Shown: positions 32,812-43,359 of the stretch, in pieces
Layout: every line of letters begins with the position of its first letter
Numbering within the stretch: position 1 is the stretch's first letter
Source of the DNA: Endothia cerciana
Taxonomy: Eukaryota; Ascomycota; Sordariomycetes; Diaporthales; Cryphonectriaceae
Direction: 5' to 3'
Length of the DNA stretch: 64,000 bases
Assembly (NCBI GenBank): GCA_026119935.1
Contig: JALRMH010000003.1
Coordinates: forward strand, 372,001 to 436,000
The notes under the pieces: generated by a model
Seen by the model: only the letters and a program-made list of their open reading frames with translations
What the model was told of the DNA's origin: nothing
Database searches by the model: none
Translations under genes and position numbers: made by a program

Positions 32812-34160
32812 TCATGGTGTTGCTTCGGTATTCAGAGCCTTTCGCTGGCCCATCTGGCCCATCTGGCTCGCCATGCTCAGCCCCGTCCCCTTCCTCGTCT
32901 CAAGCGCCTTCGACCACCGCTTCTGGTCCTTGATCGGCTTCCCCTGCCCATTGAGTCCCAGTATCTCCATCAGCTCCGGGATCTCGGCATGGTCCCTGGT
33001 GGTCCTCATGCGGTGACACCACGTCACCTTCTTCTCCTCGACCAGCCTCGGCTCCTCGATCTCGTCGTTGTCGTTGTCCGTCACGCTCGTGGTCCGGCTG
33101 TGCTTGTTGGCCGCGGAGGCTTCCTTATTCCTCACCTCCTTCTCCGGATCCTTGTTATCCGCACGGCCGGGGTGGTCCCTCTCCAGCCTCCTGTCGAACT
33201 CCTGCACGGGGCTCGCGTCCGGGCTCCGCAGGTCCACCGGCTCGAACAGAAACTCCCCGCCGATCTGCCTCTGGTCGCCGCCCCTGATGGCGAGCCCGCT
33301 CTTGATCTGCTTCACGCCCTGCACGATGCTGTCGAGCGAGCTCTTGAGCAGGCTCTTGGACATGTACGCGGGCCGCTGGCCGAGCGCGAGCGTCTTGATC
33401 ATCCCCAGCTCCTGGTACAGCTTCCGGGTCGGGTCGGCGTAGATGGGGTACGGGCACCCGGTCTCGGAGGCGTACATGTCGATCAGGGCCGGGTCGCCGC
33501 AGCCCACCACGGCGATGAAGGTGCTGATGGGCAGGTGGAGGAGCGACTCGGGCTCTATGGAGGCGGAGAGCGTGCGGAGGTATTCCTGGCAGTTCTGGAA
33601 GGGCAGGGGAGCCACAGCCGTCAGCTTTTACCGTTCCCATCCCCTCAGGGCCGCGGGCGGGCGGACGTAATGTATGGGTGGGGACGTACACCGCAATAGA
33701 AGTGCCGCACGAAGATGATCAGCACCCTCCGCGCAACATTGCGCCCCGTGTAGAGGCTCTTGAACGTGTGGGTCTTGCCGTGGCGGTCCAGCACGATGTA
33801 CTCGCCGATCCGGCGGATCGTTTCCGCCGGCGGGAGCTCGTCGTTGCTCAGGACCTCGCCCTGGAAGTCGGGCGGGTTCACGGCGTCGGCGTCGTCGTCA
33901 TCGTCCGTCTGGAGGCTCGCTCTGGGAGGGGAGCCTGCCTCTTTCTCTGCGGCCGCGTTTACCGACAACGCCGGCTCCAGTGAGCGCCTCTCCCCCGCCG
34001 CCGTCGTCGGGCCATCAAACTCTCCTGAGGTCGCTGCCGGGGCAGGCTGTTGTGCGGCTGGGGATTTGGTTTCTGCATGTGACGTGGCGGCCGCTGCGGG
34101 CTCCGCGTGCGGTGTGCTTTCCGCGGCCGGATCAACAGCCGGAGGATTTGGTGTAGCCAT
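32812..34160 (-). CDS. PRXL2/AAED1-like thioredoxin-fold protein (AhpC/TSA_2)
   Basis: Thioredoxin-fold protein of the AhpC-TSA_2 (PF13911) family, presumed to be an antioxidant or redox-active protein; no defined substrate is known for the fungal members. Two exons, 33690-34160 and 32812-33594, give 417 residues. Residues 1-100 are Ala/Pro-rich and disordered. The domain follows: TFKSLYTGRNVARRVLIIFV, then RHFYCGNCQEYLRTLSASI with a C156-G-N-C159 redox pair, then STFIAVVGCGDPALIDMYA, CPYPIYADPTRKLYQELGM and QIGGEFLFEP. The C-terminal tail (about residues 300-417) is charged and probably disordered. The 95-bp intron falls exactly between Gly157 and Asn158, splitting the CxxC motif between exons. 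Donor GTACGT and acceptor TTCCAG are both strong. Confidence 0.88.
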
Positions 34161-36644
34161 TGGCCTGCGTTACTCGTGCTCAGAATGTCCGCACGAAGTC
34201 CTCCTCGAGGGGATTGTGATGAAGCGAGGCCCGCGCGACCGGCCGATGCTTCTTTCTTCTTAATAATAACTCTGGAGACAAAGAAAGCGCACGGGGTCGT
34301 CCGCTGGGCGCCGTGGCAATCCGCAATGTCAGGGGTTATGCGAGCCAGCGTGGCTTGGACCTCTGACGTTGACGATCCGGGGACCGACAGGCCCTTAGTG
34401 CAAATTCGTGTGGCGAGAGGACAATGAACTGCTGTCGCAAGACGACGAGGCAGACCACAACAACATGCTATGGTCTACTGAGAAGATGCAGCGAAACAGA
34501 GCAGGTCGAGGAGCCGTCGTTGTAAGGGTCCACAGCAGATCCCCACGACTCCGGGTCGCTGAGGCAGCACATCCAAAGACTTTTGGGTCCAGGTCGAGCC
34601 ACCGTCCGGGGGGTCCAGCTTTCCTGCGTCAGACCCGTCAGGACTTGGTCCCGTTTGGGACATGCGAGGTGGGCCTTGAAGCTCTCGCGATGCTACAGTA
34701 GTGCGCTGAGTAGAGGATCTGTTCCCTGTTTCATGCCTCGTCCGTACCGCACGCTCTCGCTCTGGTCTCTGGCGCCCAGGCACCGCCTACCTCTTAATAG
34801 ACACCGTAGGAACCTCACTTCGCCGTAGTCTCCTGGGCCTCCGCTCTCACAGACCGTCCTGGCCAGCCAAACTCGTCCCGCACCCGTGTCCCGCTGGACC
34901 CATCCGGGGCGATCAGGGCCACGCAGGAGTCAACCCAGAGGCCTCCTCCACGCGGTAACGTGAAACTAGAGTGACGAGAGCCCCTGTCGCCCAGTGACAA
35001 CATGCCCTACCCTTGCCATCGCGACGTCACTGGCTCGCATGTTTCAAAAGCTTATTTGGCCCGGGTAATAGTAGAGCGCACTTCGGCCCGCTCGCCGACG
35101 CTGGCCCGAGGACTATGCCGTGGCTACGGCTTCCCGGGACTGGAGGGACGGGGCCGGGCTCGAATATCCCACGAGGGCGTTCCCTTCTATTTGAAAAAGT
35201 ACTAATTATATCGCAGTTTGACAGATCCAGGGTCTTTTTCCTTCTCATAATGGGCCTTTGCACTTCACTTGCGAATCTGTTGGTCCCTGATTTCACGATG
35301 CTCTGTTTGCATGCCTCAGCATCAAAGCCGAGAAAGGCTGCCTGACAGCCATGGAGCACAGGAGATGTGGCCACCCCCGGTGAGATCCAGGTCTAAGATT
35401 CCATAACGTCCGACTAGGGGGAATTGATACCGTGGCTTTTAAAAAAGACTTTTGCCTTTATATATGCATATGGGCTGGTGATACCTGTGGTAAATCTGTG
35501 ATTCTGAGCCTGTCACGCCGGCGAAGACTAGTATCAATAGATAAATGGGCATGACAACAGATACATATTGACCATTGATGTGTGTGTGTGTGTGTGTTTG
35601 TGTGTTGAGTATCGGTGGGGAGGGGATGTTCGATCCGTTAAAGGAGATCTGTGTTGAGGAAATTAGGCTGCTGAGGTGTACACCAGGATGAGGCGAGATG
35701 CCCTCTCTATTAAATATTGTCTCGTTCCCATCCTTTTGTAGTATCTTAGCGGTCTAGCATTTAGAAGATGTGTTCCTTACCATGTGATCAATCTAGTGGC
35801 GGGACTAATCTGCTAGAAGAGCTCGAGGATACTGGAATACTTCTCTATGGTCCACACAGAGATGTCCAGTACACAGAGATGTCCAGTACATTCGAGGAAT
35901 TTCACTATATCCAGGTAAGCTCTATGAGTAATTGTGCATGTAGTACAATGTGAACGTCGAAGACCATTCAACCGCATGTCTCCTTTTCACGTTTGATACT
36001 GCAATGAACAACCCTCCTATAAGGTTACAAGTGTTGTGGACATGATCTCTGCCTGTGAATGCCTCGCGTTCCAATAGACAGATTGAGGTGTGAACAAGAG
36101 CCGTTACCACGTACTCATTTGCAAGACCAACGAGGTCGTGACGAGCCCATGGTGTAGTCATCCACCCTGAGTCTCCAAGGCCTAAAGAGATTCAGGCGAG
36201 GACCACCATGACGACCCCGTTCCTGACCTGGGGAGTACAATGAGGTCATCACTATATTATACCTGCCTCTTGAGGCAATGAAAGTGAGTATAAATGCCAG
36301 ATACCAAAAGACTGTCCTCCTCGTTCGTTTACCTTGCGATGATGCCGAGCCTATGGCGATAACGAAGCCACTGCTAATTCTAGCTTAGGGAGCGTTTCCA
36401 AGGAGTCGTCGAAAATTCATTCGCCCTCGGAGAAATATTCATCTCTCCGATTAATCTCCATCAGGTAGGCACTGCGCCTCTGTGACCTTCCTACAGAGTG
36501 AAGTCACGACGTACATCACAGCTAACCTTCAGTACCAGTCACAAATGTCAACCTTATTCTCACCTCTACTATATAACCAGCACCAATACCGACAAATTAT
36601 GCCGCAGCTCATACCACAGTTTACAAGGGAACACAAGAGACACC
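34161..36644. other. gene-poor, increasingly AT-rich tract
   Basis: No recognised gene. It contains a TG run (35579-35598) and a tandem 17-bp duplication (35854-35887). From about 35400 the sequence becomes visibly richer in A/T than the surrounding genes, as in fungal intergenic DNA or repeat-induced-point-mutated DNA, but I could not identify a transposon. Confidence 0.5.
35854..35887. repeat. 17-bp perfect tandem duplication
   Basis: ACACAGAGATGTCCAGT occurs twice head-to-tail (35854-35870, 35871-35887). No feature on either side explains it. Confidence 0.9.
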
Positions 36645-37226
36645 ATGGGTAGAGTGAGTACCCCTGGAGTCTATTGTACAGCTCAAAACTGATACAGGCT
36701 AACATTATACACAGTGCATGAGTAAACAACAAGGCGAGGTCTCCCCTAGTGAGAACCAGATCGACTTGGCTGAGGTTGGTGCTGCACCGGTGAGTTTGTA
36801 TCTCAGCCCACTACCTAATACTATGTTGACTATCACCGCTGTTCAGCCGCATCTTCACAATCTTCCTCACATCTGGCTCACAAAGTCTTCCACCCAATCA
36901 TCATCACCCTCCACTGCCTTCCCTCAGTACATGCTTCACTTCGTGCCACTTCACCCAACTGATAACACCCCTAGGCCCAGCCCCCAGCATTTAAGGCAGG
37001 CCAGAGGGTCTACCTCAAGATCAACAGCTCGTGCACCCACTTGCACCAGATCAGCGGGCCCTGGCTCGTGGTCGAGAGAAACAGCGCCGTCCACTTCGCC
37101 CGGGACCCCGACGATGAGGGCGCCGACAGCTTCGCCTTTTGTGATGACTGTGTGGAGGAGGCTGAGGTTGAGTCAATGCCTGGGCGGGGGGCGAGGGGCG
37201 AGACCTCGAATCCTAGCCGTCAATAG
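36645..37226 (+). CDS. Small spliced gene, possible SH3-like/beta-barrel protein (111 aa)
   Basis: Proposed exons 36645-36653, 36715-36789 and 36975-37226 in consistent phase, 111 residues. Intron 1 (61 bp) has textbook fungal signals: GTGAGT, GCTAAC, CACAG. Intron 2 (185 bp) has GTGAGT and ends CCCTAG after a CTGATAAC branch-like site. The peptide after the second junction, AQPPAFKAGQRVYLKINSS then HQISGPWLVVERNSAVHFAR, has alternating beta-strand character and resembles an SH3-like fold. It recalls the FKxGDRV...GPF pattern at the end of retroelement integrases, but no integrase core is nearby. The end is acidic (DPDDEGADSFAFCDDCVEEA). Function unknown. Alternative starts are the ATG at 36718 (exon 2) or one further upstream. 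Confidence 0.5.
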
Positions 37227-38285
37227 GCGAGAGTGGGAGAGCTCTAGGGCGGAGTGAAGCTAGAGGGTCACAAGATGGTACCTATACAATACAACAGAGT
37301 AGGGGCCTTTCCCTCAGAGGTCTGGAGGTGTGAAGTCCCTCAGGGTGTTGTGGACGTGTGAGAGGTGATAGCCGATGGCGACAACAACCTGAGAGGCCCT
37401 GCTCGTAGCCCTTGGCCTGTTGGACGCTCTTCCTTACCATTGGGCTAAGACTTGTTCCAGAACTTCATCATCAAGGCCTTGGTTCTAGGCCCGTGATAGA
37501 ATATTATCATAACTAGATATTGCATCACTATGGGCAGGAACCATTATCAAAACGAGTGACTATTGCCGAAGCGAATGACTAACGACTCAACTACTGCTGT
37601 ACTTTTGTTGTCCTTTCCTCCCCCTCCCCCTCCCCCCTCCCTTCTGCATCTCCCAAGGGAGCCTTGTCCTACAAACAAGCGGATTGGCTCTAGATCTCAT
37701 TTTGGATGAAAGGATGCCTGTGCCGACTGATCTGCGAGCATGGAACCAAAAGATCCCCTGACTAGAAAAGCCTGGCACAAACATGTAATCGAACTGGCCA
37801 TGTCAACCACCTCGTGCTTAAGACAGGATAACTGATGGTCCCAGAAGCTGCTTCCCCATTCTCCCACGCACCACCAGCACGCCTTATCAGTGGTGACTGC
37901 CTTTGCTTTTCGGACGCACCTGAAGTAGATAGCCAGCGCTTAGGTCGCATTGGTCGCTGTGTATCGGTTGCATGATATGAACGGGCGATCCTATCGGATT
38001 TCGTGCTCCGTCTTGGTCATCGTGCCTGGTTGCGGGTTTGACCACGGGGCATGAGGTAAGTCTTCTGGGCTAGCCACGTAATATGGCCATGTTGCTTGTC
38101 GGCCTACTCAACTTCCTTTTTTTGCACAGTTGACTGTGATGTGGTCTGCTCCGACCACAGAAGAGTGCCCGTCCTTGCGCTGGGCGACGGGAGGCTGGCT
38201 AGTGCGACAGGCCGTGCCTTGAGACAGGCAGTGAAGGCTGCTGCAAACAACTAGAAAAAGTCATCCGCGATTTTCGTCAAGCAAA
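37227..38285. other. intergenic
   Basis: 3' flanks of the small spliced gene and the convergent UPF1 gene. A C/T-rich run occurs near 37614-37645. No coding sequence recognised. Confidence 0.55.
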
Positions 38286-41200
38286 TCAGATCCCGTCGAA
38301 TCCAGGTCCGCTGATTTGGCTGTGGAAGGCAGTGCTGATGCTTTTCTCGTCGTCGTCTCTGCGCAGGTATCCGTTGCTCGGACCCATGCGGCTACCGCTC
38401 ACGCCCTCCACATACTGGCGAAGGCGATCGCTCTGACTGTAGGATGTTGGACGGGAGAAGCCGATGGCATCTTGCAACCCTGATCCGAGGCTGGCGCCAC
38501 CCTGGCCGATACCCTTGCCACCAATAACGCTGGCGCTGGCATCGGTAAACTCAGAGTTAGCCACGCTTTCGCCTGCGACACTCTCGGTGGCTCGACCTCG
38601 GCTCCTTCCATTGGATCGACCAGGCGGGTTGACGCCAGGGAGGCCGGGCCACGCGTCAGGGTTGAAGCTCGAGAACATGTGAGGGTAGGCGGAGTTCAGC
38701 CCAGCGCCCCCGAGGGCGGAGCTATGAATAGAGGAGACGTCGTCCGGAACATATGAGAGCATAGACTGCGAGTCGAAGTCACGGGAGGAGCCATTCATAC
38801 CGCTGTAGCGGCCATTCGTGTAGCCTGTCGTTTGCTGTCCAACGGGACCAGAACGCGGTGGCCGGTAGGCCGTCTTGGGTCGACTGAACTGCAGCAGGGA
38901 AGTCTGGAGATTGGTGAGAGGACCTTCCACAAGGCACTTGCCGTCCTTGAAGTGCACCAGCAGGTGGTGCCAGAGATCATGTTTGGAGAGAACCTTCGGA
39001 TTTCCAATGATAACAAGACCATACTTCGCTCGAGTAAGCGCCACGTTGAGGCGACGAGGATCAGAAAGGAAACCAATGCCTTGGGTGTCGTTGGAGCGGA
39101 CACAAGAGAGGACGATGAAGTCTTTCTCACGACCCTGGAAGGCATCGACAGAGGCAACCTCGACCTCCTTGTAGCTCTCCTTCTTGAAAGTACCCGTAGT
39201 CTGAAGGGTGCTCACGATGTAACTGCGTTGACCTTCGTACGGTGTGATGACACCAATATCGAGAGGCTTGACACCAGCCTTCAAGAATCGAGTCACGACC
39301 TTCTCGACGTTCGAGGCCTCGGTGCGGTTCAGGTACGATGTGCCGGATGCGGAGATTTCCTCGTTGCCCAGATTGGACCAAAACATCATGGGAGTTTCGG
39401 CGACCGGCCAGGGGAAGTCGACGTCCTTACGAAGACGCTCCTGGATGGTGACGCCGTTTTGAAGAGAACCCTCGTAAAACATGTTGGAAGGAAACTCGGA
39501 CAGACAAGGGTGCATCCGGTACTGGACGTTGAGTCGGATCGGGACGTGCTGAAGCTTCACAAGTCGCTCAAACAGGGACTGGTTCAGACCTGCCTTGGCA
39601 GCCTTCTTATTCATGATCACAGGGCCCAGCTGCTTGTGATCACCGACCAAGACGACCTGCTTGCAGCCAAGAACAAGAGGAATCATACACTCCGGCTCAG
39701 CTGATTGCGTGGACTCGTCGATAAGCACACTTCGGAACTGCATCTTGAGGATGCGAGGATCGCCCGCACCAACGCAGGTGCAGCAGACGACGTCAGCATT
39801 GCTCAGGATCTCCCGCTCGGCAGCCTTCGTGAGCTGCTTGAACTTCTTCTCGTCATGGCTCTTCAACTCGCCATATTCGTTCTTCAGCGTCGTGAGCTTG
39901 CCCAACTCCGAGTTCATGTCTTCGGCCAACTGGCGCACCTGCTCGTGCAAGGCGAGGAACTTGACAGAAGATTCTACATCCTCGCGAGACTTGGCAGTCA
40001 GGCGCACGACCTTGAGGCCAGTGCGGTCGATGCGCTCACAGAGCTGGTCAACAGCGACGTTGGACGGGGCGCAGACGAGCACCTGACTGCTGCTCATCTT
40101 CGCAAGATGGTAGATGATTGTTGCCGAGGTGACAGTCTTGCCAGTTCCGGGAGGGCCTTGAATCAGACTCAGGGGCGAGGAGAGGACAGCCTTGATAGCA
40201 TTGATCTGACTGTTGTTCAAGTCGGGCAGGTTCGGCGCGGTGAACTTTCTAGGCATCTGAGGCCTCGTCGGCGCGACCTGAACTTCGTGACCAAGCAGCT
40301 TGTGGAACAAGAAGCCGGACACACTTTTTTCATCAAGGGCAAACGTCTTCATGGCAAGCTGCATGCGATCGTAAGACGTGGCCTTCCAGACGTACTCGGC
40401 GGAGAAGTTGTGGGTGCAGTCGGTCGGGACAGACTTCTCGCTGCCGGTCTTGCGGAGTTCCAGAGTAACCTCGTCGCTCTGGTTGTTGGGGATCTTGATA
40501 ACATAGCCAACACCCTCCCAAGGAGGACGGAGCTCGCCCTTGTACTTGAGGCGCATCTCATCACCGACTGCGAGCTTGACATCGCCTGACTCCATCTTGG
40601 GCAGGATGAAGCTCGCCATATGCTTGCCGTTGAGACCCACGGTCCAGCTCACGACCAGACCATCCTCCCCTTGGGCCTCCTTCAGCTTCTTGTCGTAGTC
40701 GGACTCCATCTTGACCAGGGGCCCGAAGATGTTCTGATAGTGGTAGGGATCATCGTACTGGAGGAGGACGGGGTGAGGGTCGTCGTCGACGTTCGCGGCC
40801 TTCTCCAGGTCAGCGACGGTGGCGTTGGCATCTTCCTTCCACATCTCCTCGAGCTTGGCAATGGTGGGTGGGTTGAGCTGGCGAGCGCGCAGCTGTTCGG
40901 CGTCGGACGGGGGAGGAACCAGCCAGTCCAAGAACGAGCGCGACTCGATCAGAGGCTGCCAGCGCGACACATCCCAACTCATGTCCTTGGCAGATGTACT
41001 AGCGGCGCAGGGCTGACGGCAGAGAAGCACGACCACGGTGTCGGACTTCGCAGGGATGAAGCCGAGCATGAAGACGTTGCGGGTCCCGCAATTGTAGCAC
41101 TCCAGGATCGTGTCTTGCATAGCGGACTGTGGGTGTAGCTGGACCTCCTTGTGCCGAGCGCGGACGAGGTGGTTCACGATGTGCGAACTGTTGGTGCCTC

Positions 41201-41576
41201 CGCGGCCACTGCAAAACCACTTGCTACAGAGCAGACACTTGACAACAGACGCCGGAGAGTGGATACCGCAGTAGGCGCAGGCATGGGCGGGTAGGTCCTT
41301 GTCGTCTTCATTGTCCGTGAGTCGCACGCCCTTCATGGCGTTGACGGGTGCGCTCGCGAGGCTCTCGTCATCGTCATCGTCGCCTATCTCGGTTTCGCCA
41401 TCGTCGTCGTCGGTCCGGCGACGACCGTTCCCGGGTCCCTTGCGTCCACCAGATTTCCCGTAGAGCAGGCGCTCATCGGGGTCGATGGTGGACAGGTCAT
41501 CAGAGCCACCAGCCTTGATGGTATTGGCGGAATCGGAGATCAGGTGGTTGCCAACATGGTTGAAGGCAGCATCCAT
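38286..41576 (-). CDS. UPF1: UPF1/NAM7 RNA helicase, nonsense-mediated decay
   Basis: ATP-dependent 5'-3' RNA helicase of superfamily 1, the central factor of nonsense-mediated mRNA decay. Single exon, 1096 residues, starting MDAAFNHVGNHL; the frame stays open to an ATG at 41813, but that extension is not conserved-looking. After an acidic stretch, the Cys/His-rich UPF2-binding domain starts at about 95 (CAYCGIHSPASVVKCLLC, then CSGRGGTNSSHIVNHLVRA, CYNCGTRN, CRQPCA). The helicase core has GPPGTGKT (474-481, motif I), LIDESTQSAEPE (motif II, D620-E621), GDHKQLGP (motif III), NVQYRMHP (motif IV), ASVDAFQGREKDFI (motif V) and DPRRLNVALTRAK (motif VI). The C-terminal tail is Ser/Gly-rich and has SQ dipeptides like SMG1-site-bearing tails (inference). 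It diverges from IMP4 across 607 bp. Confidence 0.98.
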   Translation of the reverse strand: MDAAFNHVGNHLISDSANTIKAGGSDDLSTIDPDERLLYGKSGGRKGPGNGRRRTDDDDGETEIGDDDDDESLASAPVNAMKGVRLTDNEDDKDLPAHACAYCGIHSPASVVKCLLCSKWFCSGRGGTNSSHIVNHLVRARHKEVQLHPQSAMQDTILECYNCGTRNVFMLGFIPAKSDTVVVLLCRQPCAASTSAKDMSWDVSRWQPLIESRSFLDWLVPPPSDAEQLRARQLNPPTIAKLEEMWKEDANATVADLEKAANVDDDPHPVLLQYDDPYHYQNIFGPLVKMESDYDKKLKEAQGEDGLVVSWTVGLNGKHMASFILPKMESGDVKLAVGDEMRLKYKGELRPPWEGVGYVIKIPNNQSDEVTLELRKTGSEKSVPTDCTHNFSAEYVWKATSYDRMQLAMKTFALDEKSVSGFLFHKLLGHEVQVAPTRPQMPRKFTAPNLPDLNNSQINAIKAVLSSPLSLIQGPPGTGKTVTSATIIYHLAKMSSSQVLVCAPSNVAVDQLCERIDRTGLKVVRLTAKSREDVESSVKFLALHEQVRQLAEDMNSELGKLTTLKNEYGELKSHDEKKFKQLTKAAEREILSNADVVCCTCVGAGDPRILKMQFRSVLIDESTQSAEPECMIPLVLGCKQVVLVGDHKQLGPVIMNKKAAKAGLNQSLFERLVKLQHVPIRLNVQYRMHPCLSEFPSNMFYEGSLQNGVTIQERLRKDVDFPWPVAETPMMFWSNLGNEEISASGTSYLNRTEASNVEKVVTRFLKAGVKPLDIGVITPYEGQRSYIVSTLQTTGTFKKESYKEVEVASVDAFQGREKDFIVLSCVRSNDTQGIGFLSDPRRLNVALTRAKYGLVIIGNPKVLSKHDLWHHLLVHFKDGKCLVEGPLTNLQTSLLQFSRPKTAYRPPRSGPVGQQTTGYTNGRYSGMNGSSRDFDSQSMLSYVPDDVSSIHSSALGGAGLNSAYPHMFSSFNPDAWPGLPGVNPPGRSNGRSRGRATESVAGESVANSEFTDASASVIGGKGIGQGGASLGSGLQDAIGFSRPTSYSQSDRLRQYVEGVSGSRMGPSNGYLRRDDDEKSISTAFHSQISGPGFDGI

Positions 41577-42183
41577 GATGCAAGATGCTCTCGTTGTTGT
41601 CGCGAAATCGGAATCTATGTCAGGCAGCCGCTGAGGAAGAGTTAGCTCCAGAAGTTTTGTCTGCAACAGCTGTGCGAATGCTAGCGGCGCAAGGACAGGA
41701 GGGGGGTGGGGGGTCACCACACACCCTGCGCGCAGTCTTGAGATAGTGAAGCTGTTACAGCCTCCACTCGAATCAAAGTAATGTAGGTAGTCACACTCTG
41801 TGATGGCGATCACATCCTAGCTATCACAGGCAAACTATCTCCCCCAGGCGGTGGTCGTGTGGGTGACTCTTGGCTTGTGGGCGGTGGCGATCTGTCTGTG
41901 TCCAAAGTCGAGTTGTTGTCGTTGAGCGGAATCAGCATCCCAAAGAAAAGAATGAGGTTCAGATGCACGCTGGCCCGACTTACAGGGATGCAGGTGCCCA
42001 TGTTTCCCCCACTTTTAGCGTGGCATGGGTCTGTCCTGCAGCCGCCAGCCGCCGCCTGCCTGCCGGGTGGTTGGGGATGATAACAGAAAAAAGTGCCTTA
42101 TCGTTGGGCGCGCACTTCAATCTCATGCCCATGGTTTGCAACTTGGCTGCTATCATCAACCACAGCAATACCAACAGCCGAAA
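41577..42183. promoter_or_regulatory. divergent UPF1-IMP4 intergenic region
   Basis: Both start codons point away from this 607-bp interval, so it must hold both promoters and leaders. No TATA-like box is obvious near either start. Short frames here (for example 41870-42187) overlap both leaders and are not convincing genes. Confidence 0.6.
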
Positions 42184-43359
42184 ATGATTGTGAGTATGCC
42201 CAGCTTTCATCTTTAGTATTCCCAGCAGGCACTGACCCTTCTCCCTGACCAGCGCAGACAAAATCGACAAAGAAGAGACTATCTCTACCGGAGAGCCCTC
42301 CTCCTCCGCGATGCCGAGATCAGTGAGAAACGGGCAAAGCTGAGAGAGGCTCTTGCGACTGGCAAACCCTTGGACCGAGCAATCGCAAACGATGAGCAAT
42401 TGAGGAAAGACCTCGCCTACGATGAGACGAGTGCCGACATCAAGGATCAGCTCGACCTCGACGACGAGTGTACGTACAATCCCCACGGTACCTGCCCCTC
42501 CAGGGACACTCGCTCGGTGACCACTATCATCGAGCACGGGTGGTTCTGGAAGGCTTGAATCTGGTTTCGATATTGCTTGGTGCTGTTACCATATCGGTCC
42601 TTTTGCTGACCCGGCACAGATGCTGCGCTCTCCGGTGTCGTCGATCCTCGTGTCCTCGTGACTACCTCCCGATCACCCTCCAGCAGACTTGCCGCCTTCT
42701 CGAAGGAGATACGACTGTTGATACCGACGGCTATCCGGCTTAACCGAGGCAATACCGTCCTGCCGGAGCTGGTGCGTTCTTGCAACAGCAGGGGCCTGTC
42801 CGACATTGTACTACTGCATGAACATCGAGGCACACCTACGGCAATGACAGTGTCTCATTTGCCTCATGGCCCGACGGTTTCGTTCTCTCTACACAACGTC
42901 GTTCTGAGACAGGATATACCCAACAGCCTACGTGGTACCGTCTCGGAGAGCTACCCACACCTTATCTTCGAGGTTGGTGACTGACTGAACCTTCTGGGCT
43001 TTTGCTACGAGTGTGTTTGCGAGCTGTTGCTGACCAAGAACACGCAGGGTTTCACCACGCCGGTGGGCCAAAGGATCGTCAAGGTCCTGAAGCACCTATT
43101 CCCACCACTGCCAGCAATGACCAACAAGCCCAAGAGCGGCAGAATTGTCACCTTCAAGAACGTCGACGACATTATCGAGGTCAGACACCATGTTTTCGTC
43201 CGCACCTCATATGACTCCTGCGAGCTCAGCGAGGTTGGGCCGAGGATGAGCATCCGACCCTTCGAGATACGTGGCGGATCACTGGACAACAAGGATGGTG
43301 ATGTCGAGTGGCACCTCAACCAGTACACACGCACAAGCAAGAAGAAGAATTACCTATGA
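42184..43359 (+). CDS. IMP4: U3 snoRNP protein IMP4 (Brix domain)
   Basis: Nucleolar U3 small nucleolar ribonucleoprotein needed for early 18S rRNA processing in the small-subunit processome. Four exons: 42184-42189 (ATG ATT only), 42253-42469, 42620-42972 and 43048-43359; 295 residues, close to yeast Imp4 (290). The protein starts MIRRQNRQRRDYLYRRALLL, the signature N-terminus. The Brix domain runs from about residue 80 (DPRVLVTTSRSPSSRL) through LPELVRSCNSRGLSDIVLLH, GTPTAMTVSHLPHGPTVSF and PHLIFEGFTTPVGQRIV to ISFRPF-like SIRPFEIRGG. It ends GDVEWHLNQYTRTSKKKNYL, the typical Imp4 tail. The first exon has only six coding bases. Intron 3 (75 bp) has a weak donor, GTTGGT. Confidence 0.96.

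Noticed and set aside
32779..33699. 306-codon plus-strand frame over the PRXL2-like gene
   Set aside because: Antisense to the CGNC thioredoxin-fold coding sequence; composition is Leu/Arg/Pro/Val-rich without motifs.
37422..37450. tRNA A-box-like sequence on the minus strand (TAGCCCAATGGTAAGG)
   Set aside because: No matching T-arm/B-box (GGTTCGANTCC) or acceptor-stem pairing is visible at the right distance.
38832..40589. Two long plus-strand frames across the UPF1 coding region
   Set aside because: They are antisense to conserved helicase motifs and have no recognisable domains.
41577..41813. N-terminal extension of UPF1 starting at the ATG at 41813
   Set aside because: The extra 79 residues are not protein-family-like, and the MDAAFNHVGNHL start suits the family; the open frame is probably leader sequence.
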